Assembly (NCBI GenBank): GCA_964467785.1
Contig: CAYXVB010000037.1
Coordinates: 1 to 25,629, forward strand
DNA: 25,629 bases
Reading direction: 5' to 3'
Origin: CAYXVB01 sp964467785
GTDB taxonomy: Bacteria; Bdellovibrionota; UBA1018
Positions 6,871-14,616 of the stretch are shown one piece after another. Numbering within the stretch: the stretch's first letter is position 1; every line of letters starts with the position of its first letter. The position numbers were made by a program, and so were the translations under genes. The notes below the pieces were generated by a model that was not told the origin of the DNA, searched no databases, and worked only from the letters and a program-made list of their open reading frames with translations.

Positions 6871-8172
6871 ATGTCCTACACGAACAACAGCAAACTGACC
6901 CAAGCCATCGAGTCGATCCAGTCGGGCCACCGCGTCTTCGTTCACGGTGCCGCCGCCACTCCCCCCATCCTGGTGAATGAGCTGGTTCGCCAAGCGGACC
7001 GTCTCCGTGACGTGGAGATTCTGCACATTCACACTAGCGGCAATATCCCGTATGCGAATCCCGACTTCCGCAAGAGCTTCCGCACGGTGAACATGTTCTG
7101 CGGGGAGAACGTCCGCAAGTACCTCGATTACGACAACGTCGACTTTATGCCTTGCTTCCTCTCCGAAATTCCGCTGCTCTTCCGCAGCGGCGAGCGAGCC
7201 CCGGACGTGGCCCTGGTCACGGTCTCCCCGCCCGACAAGCATGGCTACTGCTCTCTGGGCACCAGCGTTGACGCAGCCCGCGCCGCGGTCGAGACGGCTA
7301 AGATCGTCATCGCCCAGGTCAACTCGCGAATGCCGCGCGTCCTTGGCGACGGTCTCGTTCATGTCAGTCAGATCACCCACATGATCGAAGCCGACACGGA
7401 GCTCCCCGAGCACAAGCCCAAGCCGCTCACCGAGCTCGAGCTCTCGATCGGTCGCCGCATCGCCAGCCTGATCGAAGACGGCTCCTGCCTTCAGATCGGA
7501 ATCGGCGCCCTGCCGGACGCCGCCCTGGCCTCGCTCACGAACCACAAGCATCTCGGCCTCCACTCGGAAATGTGGTCGGACGGCTGCCTTGAACTGCTCC
7601 GCCGCGGCGTGATCGACAATTCCCAGAAGAAAGTCCACGCCGGCAAGAGCGTCTCGACCTTCGTCAACGGTACGCGCGCGCTTTATGACTACATCCATGA
7701 CAATCCCTCCGTGATTCAGATCGAAGCGGACTACGTCAATCGCGGTTGGAACATCGCCCGTAATCCGAAGACGGTCGCGATCAACTCGGCGGTGGAGATC
7801 GACCTCACGGGCCAGGTCTGCGCCGACTCGGTCGGCCCGCGCATCATCTCGGGCGTAGGCGGACAAATGGACTTTATCCGTGGCGCGGCTCTTTCTCCGG
7901 GCGGTAAGCCGATCATCGCAGTCACATCGCGCTCGGCCAAGGGGAAGCCCAAGATCGTCCCGAAGCTCGCTGACTATGCCGGCGTGGTCACGACCCGTGC
8001 GCACATCCACTGGGTCGTCACCGAATACGGCGCAGTCAACCTCCATGGCAAGACGCTCTCCGAGCGTGCCAAGGCGCTCATCTCGCTCGCGCATCCAGAT
8101 GACCGGGAGAGCCTCGAACGCGCCTGGCACGAGCGCGTGAAGCTGGCCCTCTCCCGCAGTCCAGCCCCCTAA
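6871..8172 (+). CDS. Acetyl-CoA hydrolase / 4-hydroxybutyrate CoA-transferase family protein
   Basis: This 433-residue cytoplasmic enzyme either moves CoA between acetate and another short acid or hydrolyses acetyl-CoA. It has the family's two halves. The N-terminal half begins SIQSGHRVFVHGAAATP. The glycine motif GIGALPDA is at 210-217, with LHSEMWSDG around 230-238. Glu233 sits where the family has the catalytic glutamate that forms the CoA thioester. The C-terminal half has SGVGGQMDFIRGA and a conserved VVTEYGAVNLHG segment near the end. AGAAAGG about 11 nt before the ATG is a fair ribosome binding site. The gene ends in a strong terminator at 8205-8247 and its upstream region carries a palindromic operator. 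The exact acid substrate cannot be read from sequence. Confidence 0.92.
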   Translation: MSYTNNSKLTQAIESIQSGHRVFVHGAAATPPILVNELVRQADRLRDVEILHIHTSGNIPYANPDFRKSFRTVNMFCGENVRKYLDYDNVDFMPCFLSEIPLLFRSGERAPDVALVTVSPPDKHGYCSLGTSVDAARAAVETAKIVIAQVNSRMPRVLGDGLVHVSQITHMIEADTELPEHKPKPLTELELSIGRRIASLIEDGSCLQIGIGALPDAALASLTNHKHLGLHSEMWSDGCLELLRRGVIDNSQKKVHAGKSVSTFVNGTRALYDYIHDNPSVIQIEADYVNRGWNIARNPKTVAINSAVEIDLTGQVCADSVGPRIISGVGGQMDFIRGAALSPGGKPIIAVTSRSAKGKPKIVPKLADYAGVVTTRAHIHWVVTEYGAVNLHGKTLSERAKALISLAHPDDRESLERAWHERVKLALSRSPAP

Positions 8173-8204
8173 GACCGGATTGCTGACTGTTCTGTAGCCA
8201 AATC

Positions 8205-8247
8205 AAAACCCCGTTGGACCTTCCCGCGGTCAACGGGGTTTTGTTTT
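8205..8247 (+). terminator. Rho-independent terminator of the CoA-transferase gene
   Basis: AAAACCCCGTTGGACC pairs with GGTCAACGGGGTTTT across a 7-nt loop, with one bulged G, and the T-rich TTTTGTTTT follows. The A-run on the left side could make it work for reverse transcripts too. It starts 33 nt after the stop codon. Confidence 0.93.
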
Positions 8248-8339
8248 AGCCAATGACGGAGCCCAAAACTTCCAAGCACCAGCCCCTCGAACGCCTGGAG
8301 GAGTAAGCCGCAAGGCTAGGCGACTTGAAATCTGACTAT

Positions 8340-8487
8340 TCGGCGAATGTCGGTTTATGTCGGTTTATGTCGGTTTGCACATGATTTTCCGGGAAGTCCG
8401 GAATTCGGACAAACCCAACAAATCCCAACGTTCGCCGAAGTCCGTCCATTGCCGACCTCAAAACCGACATAAACCGACATTCGCCGA
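8340..8487. repeat. 27-bp perfect inverted repeat with decamer repeats, in a 366-bp gene-free stretch
   Basis: Bases 8340-8366 are the exact reverse complement of 8461-8487, with 94 bp between. The arms are built from the decamer ATGTCGGTTT: three tandem direct copies at 8347-8376 and two inverted copies at 8461-8480. A second inner match joins TTCGGCGAA (8339-8347) with TTCGCCGAA (8431-8439), so an alternative fold exists. Frames crossing it on both strands encode near-identical peptides only because of the symmetry, and I do not think they are genes. No target-site duplication is obvious. The rest of 8173-8538 holds only the terminator. Confidence 0.9.
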
Positions 8488-8538
8488 TGAAGGGCCCGAA
8501 AAGTCGTCCAAACCCACCCCAAGCCCAGCGAGCCGCGT

Positions 8539-9441
8539 TTACTTGACGTTGACGAAAACCGCGTAGTCCGCGACGGTACCGTAACGGTCGTCATGGAGGA
8601 CTTCGCTCATCGCCTGGTCGAGCGATAAGTCGCCGAAATTCTCGGCATTGAAGATGCGCACAGTCACCACGTTTGAACCGGGAGCGCGCGCCATGAGCCG
8701 CGCCACGGCCGCATCACGAAAATCAGTATGAAAGCTGCCCGCGATCATGAAGCGGCGAGACGATCTTGAGTCCTGAAGCAGATGATAGGCCATTACATCG
8801 TCAGTCAAACACTGCGCCTCGAAATAGCGGTGTATCTTTTCGGGCGTGGTGTGGCCACTCATCACTTCGGTAAAGCGATCCAAATAACCCTGGCTTCCCA
8901 TCTCAAATCCGGGGGGAATCAGAGCCGGATCCAAGGCTTGGAGGCCGCCTTTGAGGATCGGTGCTTTTTCCGCATGGGAGAGATTGAGTCCAAGAAGTCG
9001 GGCGCCGCGGCTCCGCACCGCCTCGATGACTGGCGCATATGCGGCAGCCTGTTCGTAATGGGATTGGGTCAGGTCCAGGAACTGTTCCGAAGTGATCTTG
9101 CCGGCGAGCAAGTCGGAAAAAAGACCCTGATCTCGCTCGCGCTCGGAGTAATTCAGGAACTCCCAGCCCAGAGTGAAATCTGAGGGATCCTTTTGAAGTG
9201 CGCTCACATCCCGGATGATTTCTCCTTCGGCCACCTGGACCGCCGGAGTGTAGTGTTCTTCACCGATCACCACTGTGTCATAGCGGAAAAGGGTTTGCGC
9301 CAACTCCTCGCTGGAAAGCGACGCGCGAGTCGAGACGTCGACGATCCGAGTATCCGCCAGCGCGACGCCGGACCAAACCAGCATCAACAGCGATAACTTC
9401 GAAACCTTCGAAACTAGCGAAACGGAAGCGGGCAAGTTCAT
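8539..9441 (-). CDS. Exported ChaN-like (haem-binding uptake family) protein
   Basis: I set the start at the ATG at 9441 because it opens directly with a signal peptide (SKLSLLMLVWSGVALA, cleavage before DTR near residue 30). An in-frame ATG at 9477 would add 12 residues in front. The 300-residue product matches the ChaN family layout: GEEHYTPAVQ (about 60-69, family pattern GExH), LGWEFLNY, a conserved Tyr/Pro region (AAAYAPVIEAV), LLGLNLSHAEKA, and IAGSFHTDFRDAAVARLM near the end. Family members bind haem or act in iron uptake. Here the N-terminal lipobox of typical ChaN lipoproteins is missing, so the protein may be periplasmic. Function in this organism is an inference. It is divergent from the next gene. 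Confidence 0.82.
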   Translation of the reverse strand: MNLPASVSLVSKVSKLSLLMLVWSGVALADTRIVDVSTRASLSSEELAQTLFRYDTVVIGEEHYTPAVQVAEGEIIRDVSALQKDPSDFTLGWEFLNYSERERDQGLFSDLLAGKITSEQFLDLTQSHYEQAAAYAPVIEAVRSRGARLLGLNLSHAEKAPILKGGLQALDPALIPPGFEMGSQGYLDRFTEVMSGHTTPEKIHRYFEAQCLTDDVMAYHLLQDSRSSRRFMIAGSFHTDFRDAAVARLMARAPGSNVVTVRIFNAENFGDLSLDQAMSEVLHDDRYGTVADYAVFVNVK

Positions 9442-9538
9442 GCTTACCAGATATCGGGCCTTTACATGGCATGGCAAGGGCTTTTGAGTCCGTTGGTTTC
9501 CCTTGCCGCTTTACCCCTCCCATTTCATTATAGAAGGC

Positions 9539-10093
9539 ATGAAATTCACGTCCGAACACCTTTTCAAAATCCTCGTCGGCCTGGATGCCCAGCTCAAGAC
9601 CCCGTTAGAGCTGATACTGGTGGATCTGCCTTATCTTCAGCTGGTTTACACCCCGCCAGGCGAATCTGGAAACGCCACACCCGTCGACACGGATATGCTT
9701 CGGCGGGCCTATGACACCGCCGTGGCCAGAAGCGGAATTCGCATGCCCTTGACCTTGGCACAAGCTTCGGACTTTCCTTTTCTTTTTGAGAGCCGGCTCA
9801 GCGACTTTGCGACACAGGGATTGAAGCACCTCAAGCTTAAGCTCGCCAGCCGCCATGACGTCGTAGCTTGGCTCCTCCTTCGTCAAGACAAGCGCGCCAT
9901 CGCGGACATCCAGAGCATGGGGCAAGCCTCCCACCTGAGCTTCGAGCCCCTTTTGGACTCCTTTTGCGCCGTGGATGCCAGTCATCGGAACATTCGGGCC
10001 GCTCGGGCCCAATTCCTCGCTTTGGTGGGGGAGCGCTTTGGCAAAACCTGCGAAACCCAGGCGAAAACCGCCCTACGGGAACGGCTCGGTTGA
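9539..10093 (+). CDS. Degenerate nucleotidyltransferase-like protein (DUF6036-like)
   Basis: The ATG at 9539 has AGAAGG only 1 nt before it; a TTG at 9503 in the same frame is less likely. The 184-residue protein starts with a helix and strand (HLFKILVGLDAQL, LELILV). It has a D-x-D motif, VDTDML at residues 49-54, where nucleotidyltransferase-fold proteins hold their metal. The C-terminal pattern KHLKLKLASRHDVVAWLLL, then AIADIQSM and SFEPLLDSF, fits the helical part of DUF6036-like antitoxin/nucleotidyltransferase proteins. The usual GG/GS motif is replaced by DLPYLQL, so catalysis is doubtful. The family link comes from pattern similarity only. No toxin-like partner is adjacent. Confidence 0.6.
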   Translation: MKFTSEHLFKILVGLDAQLKTPLELILVDLPYLQLVYTPPGESGNATPVDTDMLRRAYDTAVARSGIRMPLTLAQASDFPFLFESRLSDFATQGLKHLKLKLASRHDVVAWLLLRQDKRAIADIQSMGQASHLSFEPLLDSFCAVDASHRNIRAARAQFLALVGERFGKTCETQAKTALRERLG

Positions 10094-10114
10094 CTTTCAA
10101 CATATTCTAGCTAG

Positions 10115-10157
10115 TTTTTGCTTTAATATTAAATAGTTATAATAAAAACTCTATACT
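10115..10157 (+). promoter_or_regulatory. AT-rich promoter region of the giant lipoprotein gene
   Basis: The stretch 10095-10200 is strikingly AT-rich for this window. It contains a perfect -10 hexamer TATAAT at 10138-10143 and a second candidate TATACT at 10152-10157. The matching -35 hexamers are poor (TTTTTG, TTAAAT), so the exact promoter is uncertain. Confidence 0.45.
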
Positions 10158-10217
10158 TGATTGTTTCACTCTAGTAATTTAGCCTGAAAGAGTTCATTAG
10201 GGGCTTCATTTCGGGGG

Positions 10218-10242
10218 CCTCCTCGCTTCACGGCGCGGAGGG
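10218..10242 (+). promoter_or_regulatory. Hairpin that would cover the ribosome binding site of the lipoprotein gene
   Basis: CCTCC (10218-10222) pairs with GGAGG (10237-10241), and CGC (10224-10226) with GCG (10233-10235), around a TTCACG loop with one mismatch. GGAGGG here is the ribosome binding site of the GTG start at 10251. In this fold translation would be blocked, so the element may control expression. Confidence 0.4.
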
Positions 10243-10250
10243 AATTACAC

Positions 10251-13200
10251 GTGATTGGGACTATCAGAAGCATTTTCACGACTTTCAGGACGGGCATAGC
10301 AGCGCATCCCGCGCTTGGCCTCTTGCTTCCCTTGGCCACGCTTCTTCAAGGCTGCAGCCAAATTTACTCGCTGACCACGACACTGGCTCCGGCAGCTTTC
10401 GAGGTAGTCTCACCGCCCACGACCTCCAGCCTTTCGCTCAATTCCGCGAGCCTTGCCCGAATGAGCAACCTGGATCTCGGCAAGCAACCGCTCGGCTCCA
10501 AATCCAAATACACCGTATACCTTCGTAACAAAGGCGACCTGCCGGGCGAGCTTCGGCACTTTGAAGTCCAGCCCGCCTCCGCTGCCGAGAACTTCGAAGT
10601 CTCCACTACCTGTAAGATTCTCCAAGGCAAGAGCGCCGAAGTCTGTCCTTTCCAAGTCAGCTTTGCGCCGACCGGCCTGGGCGACGTGAACGCTTCACTC
10701 GTGGTCACCTATGACGATGGCCAGGGCCAGCTGCTGCAAACACAGCTCCCGCTCAAGGGCGCGGCCAATAATCTCGCATTTCTCAAGTTCGATCCCGAGA
10801 CGCTCGACCTCAAGACCGACACGATCGGCTACTCGGTGACCAGCACGCTCAAAGTCATCTACAACGGAGCGCATGTCCGGGGAGCCGCGACGGGCATCAA
10901 GCCCGCGATGGGCGTAGTGATTTCCGATCCCACCAACTCACAGTTCAGCGTGGACCCCGCGGGCACGACCTGCGGCTCGACGATCAACGCCGACTGCGTG
11001 ATCAAAGTCATTTTCGCCGCTTCGTCGGTCGGACCCCAGACGGCAAGCCTGAACCTCTCTTACTTCAATGGCTCCGAGTCCCTCAAGATCGGGGCGTCGC
11101 TCCAAGGCACCGGCCTCGCGGCGGTGATCCTGGGAAGCCTATCGGGCGCGGCCAACACTTCGTTTGGTAATGTCGTCTACAATCCGGCCACGGCGCCCGT
11201 TCTCAATATCCCGGTCACGTTTAACGGCAGCGTCCCGGTCAATAACGTCAAGATCACCGGGCCCTCCGCGGGATCCGCCTTCACGCTCAACATGGACAAG
11301 GCCGTTTCGACCTGCCTGGCCTCAACGACCATCAACGGCAACTGCACGCTGTCGGTCACCTTCAATCCGACCGCGCGCAAAGCGTACACGGACCAGATTG
11401 GTTTTACCTACACGAGCAACAACCAGTCGCAGCCCGCAGTCACCCTGGGACTCTCCGGCAACGGGGTCAACCCGGCGCAGATCACCCTGTCGACAAACGC
11501 GCTCGCCTTCGGCTCCGTCCCGGCTTATCAACCGCAAAGCCGGAGCGTCACCCTCACCAACACGGGCGAGGCCGCCGTCTCGATGCTCTCCGCGCTCACC
11601 TCGAGCAATACCACCGACTTCAGCACGGCTCTCGGCGCGAGCTGCGCGTCTCTTGGCGGCGGAGCGACCTGCTCCCTGACCGTCAACTTCAAACCTTTGA
11701 GCGCGGCCGCGCTCAGGACCAACCTGAGCTTCACCTATTTTGACGGTCGCGCGACTCAAAAAGTTCAGCTCGCCGCCACCGGCACTGGCACGGCGCCCGC
11801 GGTGATGACTGGGGGCGGGACCATTGACTTTGGCAACGTGATGATCGGCAAGCCGATTTCAAGCTATACTTCGCGCTCCGCCACCTTGGGCTTCTTCGGC
11901 ACGACCAAGATTTCCACCGCCGCTCAAATCGCCTCGAGCCCCGCCAACTTGAGTTCACCGTTTGAGTTCGAAGGCGGCAACGGTTTCCCGGGCTCGAGCG
12001 GCACCTGTAAACCGGTGCTCGACCCGTCGGTGACCAACGCCTGCAATTTCGTCCTCAAACTCACCACCACAACCGCCGGCCTAGTCGCAAACTCCGCCGT
12101 CACGCAGGCTTTCCAAGTCAACTATGCGGGTGATGGCAACAACGGAACGGGCTCGCTCGAGTTCACGGCCAAGATGACTCCGCGCGTGCCACCGACCCTG
12201 AGCTTCACGGCCACGCCGTCGAACTTCGGAACTCTCGCGGCCAAAGACGCGCTGTCGCAGACCTTCACGATCAAGAACAACTCCCCCTACTTCTCGACGG
12301 CCGGCTTCTCGGCTACCGTGAGCGGGGATTCCGCCTTCACGATCGTGGGCAATAGCTGCGGCACAGGCCTCGCCGCCGGTGCCAGTTGCAATATCGCGAT
12401 CCAGTTCAAGCCCGTGGCGGCGCAAGCCTACAGCGCCACGCTCAATGTGGCCTACAACGACCAGATCGCCGCGCAGTCGATCTCGGCCCCGCTCAACGGC
12501 AATGGCTCGGCTAATGTCCGCGTCGCCGTCAACGGCTCCTCAACGGTCGACTTCGGCACGGTCTTCCTCGGCGACACCATCGCGCCACGGACCGTTGCGC
12601 TCAAGGTTTATGGCCTTGAAACCTGGACGCCCACCTTCAGCGTGAGCGCCCCGTTTGCGATCGACGCGAGCGCCTGCGGCGCCCCCGCCGACTGCACGCT
12701 CACCGTCAGCTACAATCCGCTTGCGGCCGGTACTTCCAACTCGACAGTCACCGTGAGCTACAGCCCCGCGGTGAATCCGGCCGCCAACACCTTCAATCTG
12801 TCGCTCAGGGGCGTCGCTCAGAGCCGCAGCGCGAGCCTCACAGTCTCGCCTCTGAACTACAAGAAAACCCTGACCGGCACCAGCCTGGAACAGATCCTCA
12901 CCATCACCAACTCCGGCTCGGGCTCAGCGCAAAATCCCGCCATTTCCCTCCCTGCGGGCGCGTTCACCGTCGTCAATGACGGCGGGCTGACCCAGGCCTG
13001 CACCTCAGGCACGACTCTCGCCTCGGGCCAGTCCTGCCGGATCAAAGTTCGCTTTGCTCCGCTCCAGGTGGGCGCCGCCACGGCGACGCTCTCGATCGGC
13101 TACACGAACGTGAACCTCGGTGCCGCGGCCACTGCCACGGCGACACTGACCGGCACGGGCACCGCTCCGATAGCCGTTTACGCCGGCGCCTTCAACACCT

Positions 13201-14513
13201 GCATCATCAACGAGCTCCAGCAAGCCACCTGCTGGGGCAGCAACACCTACGGCCAGACCGGCACGGGCAGCACCAACGCGCTCAGCAAAACGCCGCAACA
13301 ACTCGGCAAGATCAATCTCGGCGCGCAAGCGGTCGTGAGGAAGCTTGCCGTCGGTGCGCATCACGTCTGCGCTCTGGTCAAGACACCCTCGCGCGAAGGC
13401 CTGGTCACTTGCTGGGGCGAAAACATGAACGGGCGCCTCGGAACCGGCTCCGCCAGCCCCGCGATCCTCACACAGCCCACTCTAGATGGCACTGGTTATC
13501 CCGTCGCGGTGAACTTCGGCAACGATCCCTCCACCTCGGCTCCTTACGAAGCCGTGGACCTGAGCGCTGGCTTCGAGCATACGTGCGCGATCCTGGCCGA
13601 CGGCAAAGTCAAATGCTGGGGCGGTAACTCGAGTGGACAGCTCGGCATCGGCTCGACCTCAATGATCGGCGCCGCGTCCTCTGACATGGGAGCATCCCTT
13701 GCCGCGGTCGACCTCAAGGGCGTAGCGGCGGTCTCGATCTCCGCGGGCGCGGGCCACACCTGCGCGGCCCTCGCGGACGGCTCGGCCAAGTGCTGGGGAG
13801 ACAACTTCTATGGGCAGTTGGGCACGGCCACGAGCGTGTCCTCGATCGGCGGAGCCGCGGGTGAAATGGCCGCGCTCAAGGCGATCTCGCTCGGAAACGG
13901 CGTGAGCGCCCAGAGCGTTCACGCTTCGGCTGGCGCTTACAGTTGCGTCGTGCTCGGTAACGGCGGCCTCAAGTGCTTTGGCAAAACGGCATACAACGAA
14001 AACACGGCCCAAGCGTTCTTTGGCGTGCTCGGCACTTGCTGGGCGCGGGCCAACTACAACGCCGCGGCCGTCCCGTGCTGGATGAACTCACAGCTCCCGC
14101 CCACGGGCGCGCTGGGCTACTTCGCCAGCGATATGGGGGATTCGCTCCCGGCCGTCTCGCTCGGCGGAGCGACGGTCTCGCAGTTCGCGGCGGGCGACCA
14201 CTTCGGCTGCGCCCTGCTTTCTGATAAATCGGTTCGCTGCTGGGGCGCCAACGATCGCGGACAACTCGGCAATGGCGGCACCTCCAATCTGGGTGCTGGC
14301 CAGAACGATTTGGGCGCCGCGCTCCAAAGCTCCGTCACCGGAGCCCACTCGGTCGCGGCCGGCGCGGAGCACGCCTGCGCGGTGTTCGACAACAACACCG
14401 TAAAATGCTGGGGCGGTTCCACCGAGAATGCCACGAGCCTCAAATCCTATGGTGTGACCGGCGATGTGACTTCGCCTGCGACCGCTCCCGTGGTTTACGA
14501 CGGAACGCTGTGA
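10251..14513 (+). CDS. Giant surface lipoprotein: eight choice-of-anchor-D domains plus seven RCC1 repeats
   Basis: The GTG start is supported by GGAGGG 8 nt upstream. The 1420-residue product has a lipoprotein signal (LPLATLLQGC, lipidated Cys35). From about residue 60 to 970 there are eight Ig-like choice-of-anchor-D domains of about 100-120 residues. Each has one cysteine pair just before a conserved strand (for example CGSTINADC, CASLGGGATC, CGAPADC), probably disulphides. Residues about 975-1415 hold seven RCC1 repeats, each with a Cys pair and a CWG-type end (CAILADGKVKCWG, CALLSDKSVRCWG). Seven blades make a complete beta-propeller. Blade five carries an extra Cys-bearing insert. The likely role is surface binding or adhesion; the target is unknown. 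The gene stands alone behind an AT-rich promoter. Confidence 0.9.
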   Translation: MIGTIRSIFTTFRTGIAAHPALGLLLPLATLLQGCSQIYSLTTTLAPAAFEVVSPPTTSSLSLNSASLARMSNLDLGKQPLGSKSKYTVYLRNKGDLPGELRHFEVQPASAAENFEVSTTCKILQGKSAEVCPFQVSFAPTGLGDVNASLVVTYDDGQGQLLQTQLPLKGAANNLAFLKFDPETLDLKTDTIGYSVTSTLKVIYNGAHVRGAATGIKPAMGVVISDPTNSQFSVDPAGTTCGSTINADCVIKVIFAASSVGPQTASLNLSYFNGSESLKIGASLQGTGLAAVILGSLSGAANTSFGNVVYNPATAPVLNIPVTFNGSVPVNNVKITGPSAGSAFTLNMDKAVSTCLASTTINGNCTLSVTFNPTARKAYTDQIGFTYTSNNQSQPAVTLGLSGNGVNPAQITLSTNALAFGSVPAYQPQSRSVTLTNTGEAAVSMLSALTSSNTTDFSTALGASCASLGGGATCSLTVNFKPLSAAALRTNLSFTYFDGRATQKVQLAATGTGTAPAVMTGGGTIDFGNVMIGKPISSYTSRSATLGFFGTTKISTAAQIASSPANLSSPFEFEGGNGFPGSSGTCKPVLDPSVTNACNFVLKLTTTTAGLVANSAVTQAFQVNYAGDGNNGTGSLEFTAKMTPRVPPTLSFTATPSNFGTLAAKDALSQTFTIKNNSPYFSTAGFSATVSGDSAFTIVGNSCGTGLAAGASCNIAIQFKPVAAQAYSATLNVAYNDQIAAQSISAPLNGNGSANVRVAVNGSSTVDFGTVFLGDTIAPRTVALKVYGLETWTPTFSVSAPFAIDASACGAPADCTLTVSYNPLAAGTSNSTVTVSYSPAVNPAANTFNLSLRGVAQSRSASLTVSPLNYKKTLTGTSLEQILTITNSGSGSAQNPAISLPAGAFTVVNDGGLTQACTSGTTLASGQSCRIKVRFAPLQVGAATATLSIGYTNVNLGAAATATATLTGTGTAPIAVYAGAFNTCIINELQQATCWGSNTYGQTGTGSTNALSKTPQQLGKINLGAQAVVRKLAVGAHHVCALVKTPSREGLVTCWGENMNGRLGTGSASPAILTQPTLDGTGYPVAVNFGNDPSTSAPYEAVDLSAGFEHTCAILADGKVKCWGGNSSGQLGIGSTSMIGAASSDMGASLAAVDLKGVAAVSISAGAGHTCAALADGSAKCWGDNFYGQLGTATSVSSIGGAAGEMAALKAISLGNGVSAQSVHASAGAYSCVVLGNGGLKCFGKTAYNENTAQAFFGVLGTCWARANYNAAAVPCWMNSQLPPTGALGYFASDMGDSLPAVSLGGATVSQFAAGDHFGCALLSDKSVRCWGANDRGQLGNGGTSNLGAGQNDLGAALQSSVTGAHSVAAGAEHACAVFDNNTVKCWGGSTENATSLKSYGVTGDVTSPATAPVVYDGTL

Positions 14514-14616
14514 ATCGGCCCGTGTCCGACCTCAATCAGCAGATGACTTCAATCATCGCTTAAGCTATTGATCCGCGTGGAAATCCACCCCCACTCTGTA
14601 ATAAAGGGATCAATCG

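Noticed and set aside
6865..8130. 421-codon reverse open frame antisense to the CoA-transferase gene
   Set aside because: A long shadow frame caused by GC-rich third positions of the real gene; its product is Arg/Asp/Val-rich with no family pattern, while the forward product is a clear enzyme.
8347..8376. Tandem decamers as a CRISPR array or integron attC site
   Set aside because: Repeats are adjacent without spacers, and no attC-type GTTRRRY/RYYYAAC boxes or integrase are seen.
8355..8594. Two small overlapping frames on opposite strands, both beginning MSVYVG
   Set aside because: The shared peptide follows from the inverted decamer repeat; neither has a ribosome binding site and the rest of the peptides is unrelated.
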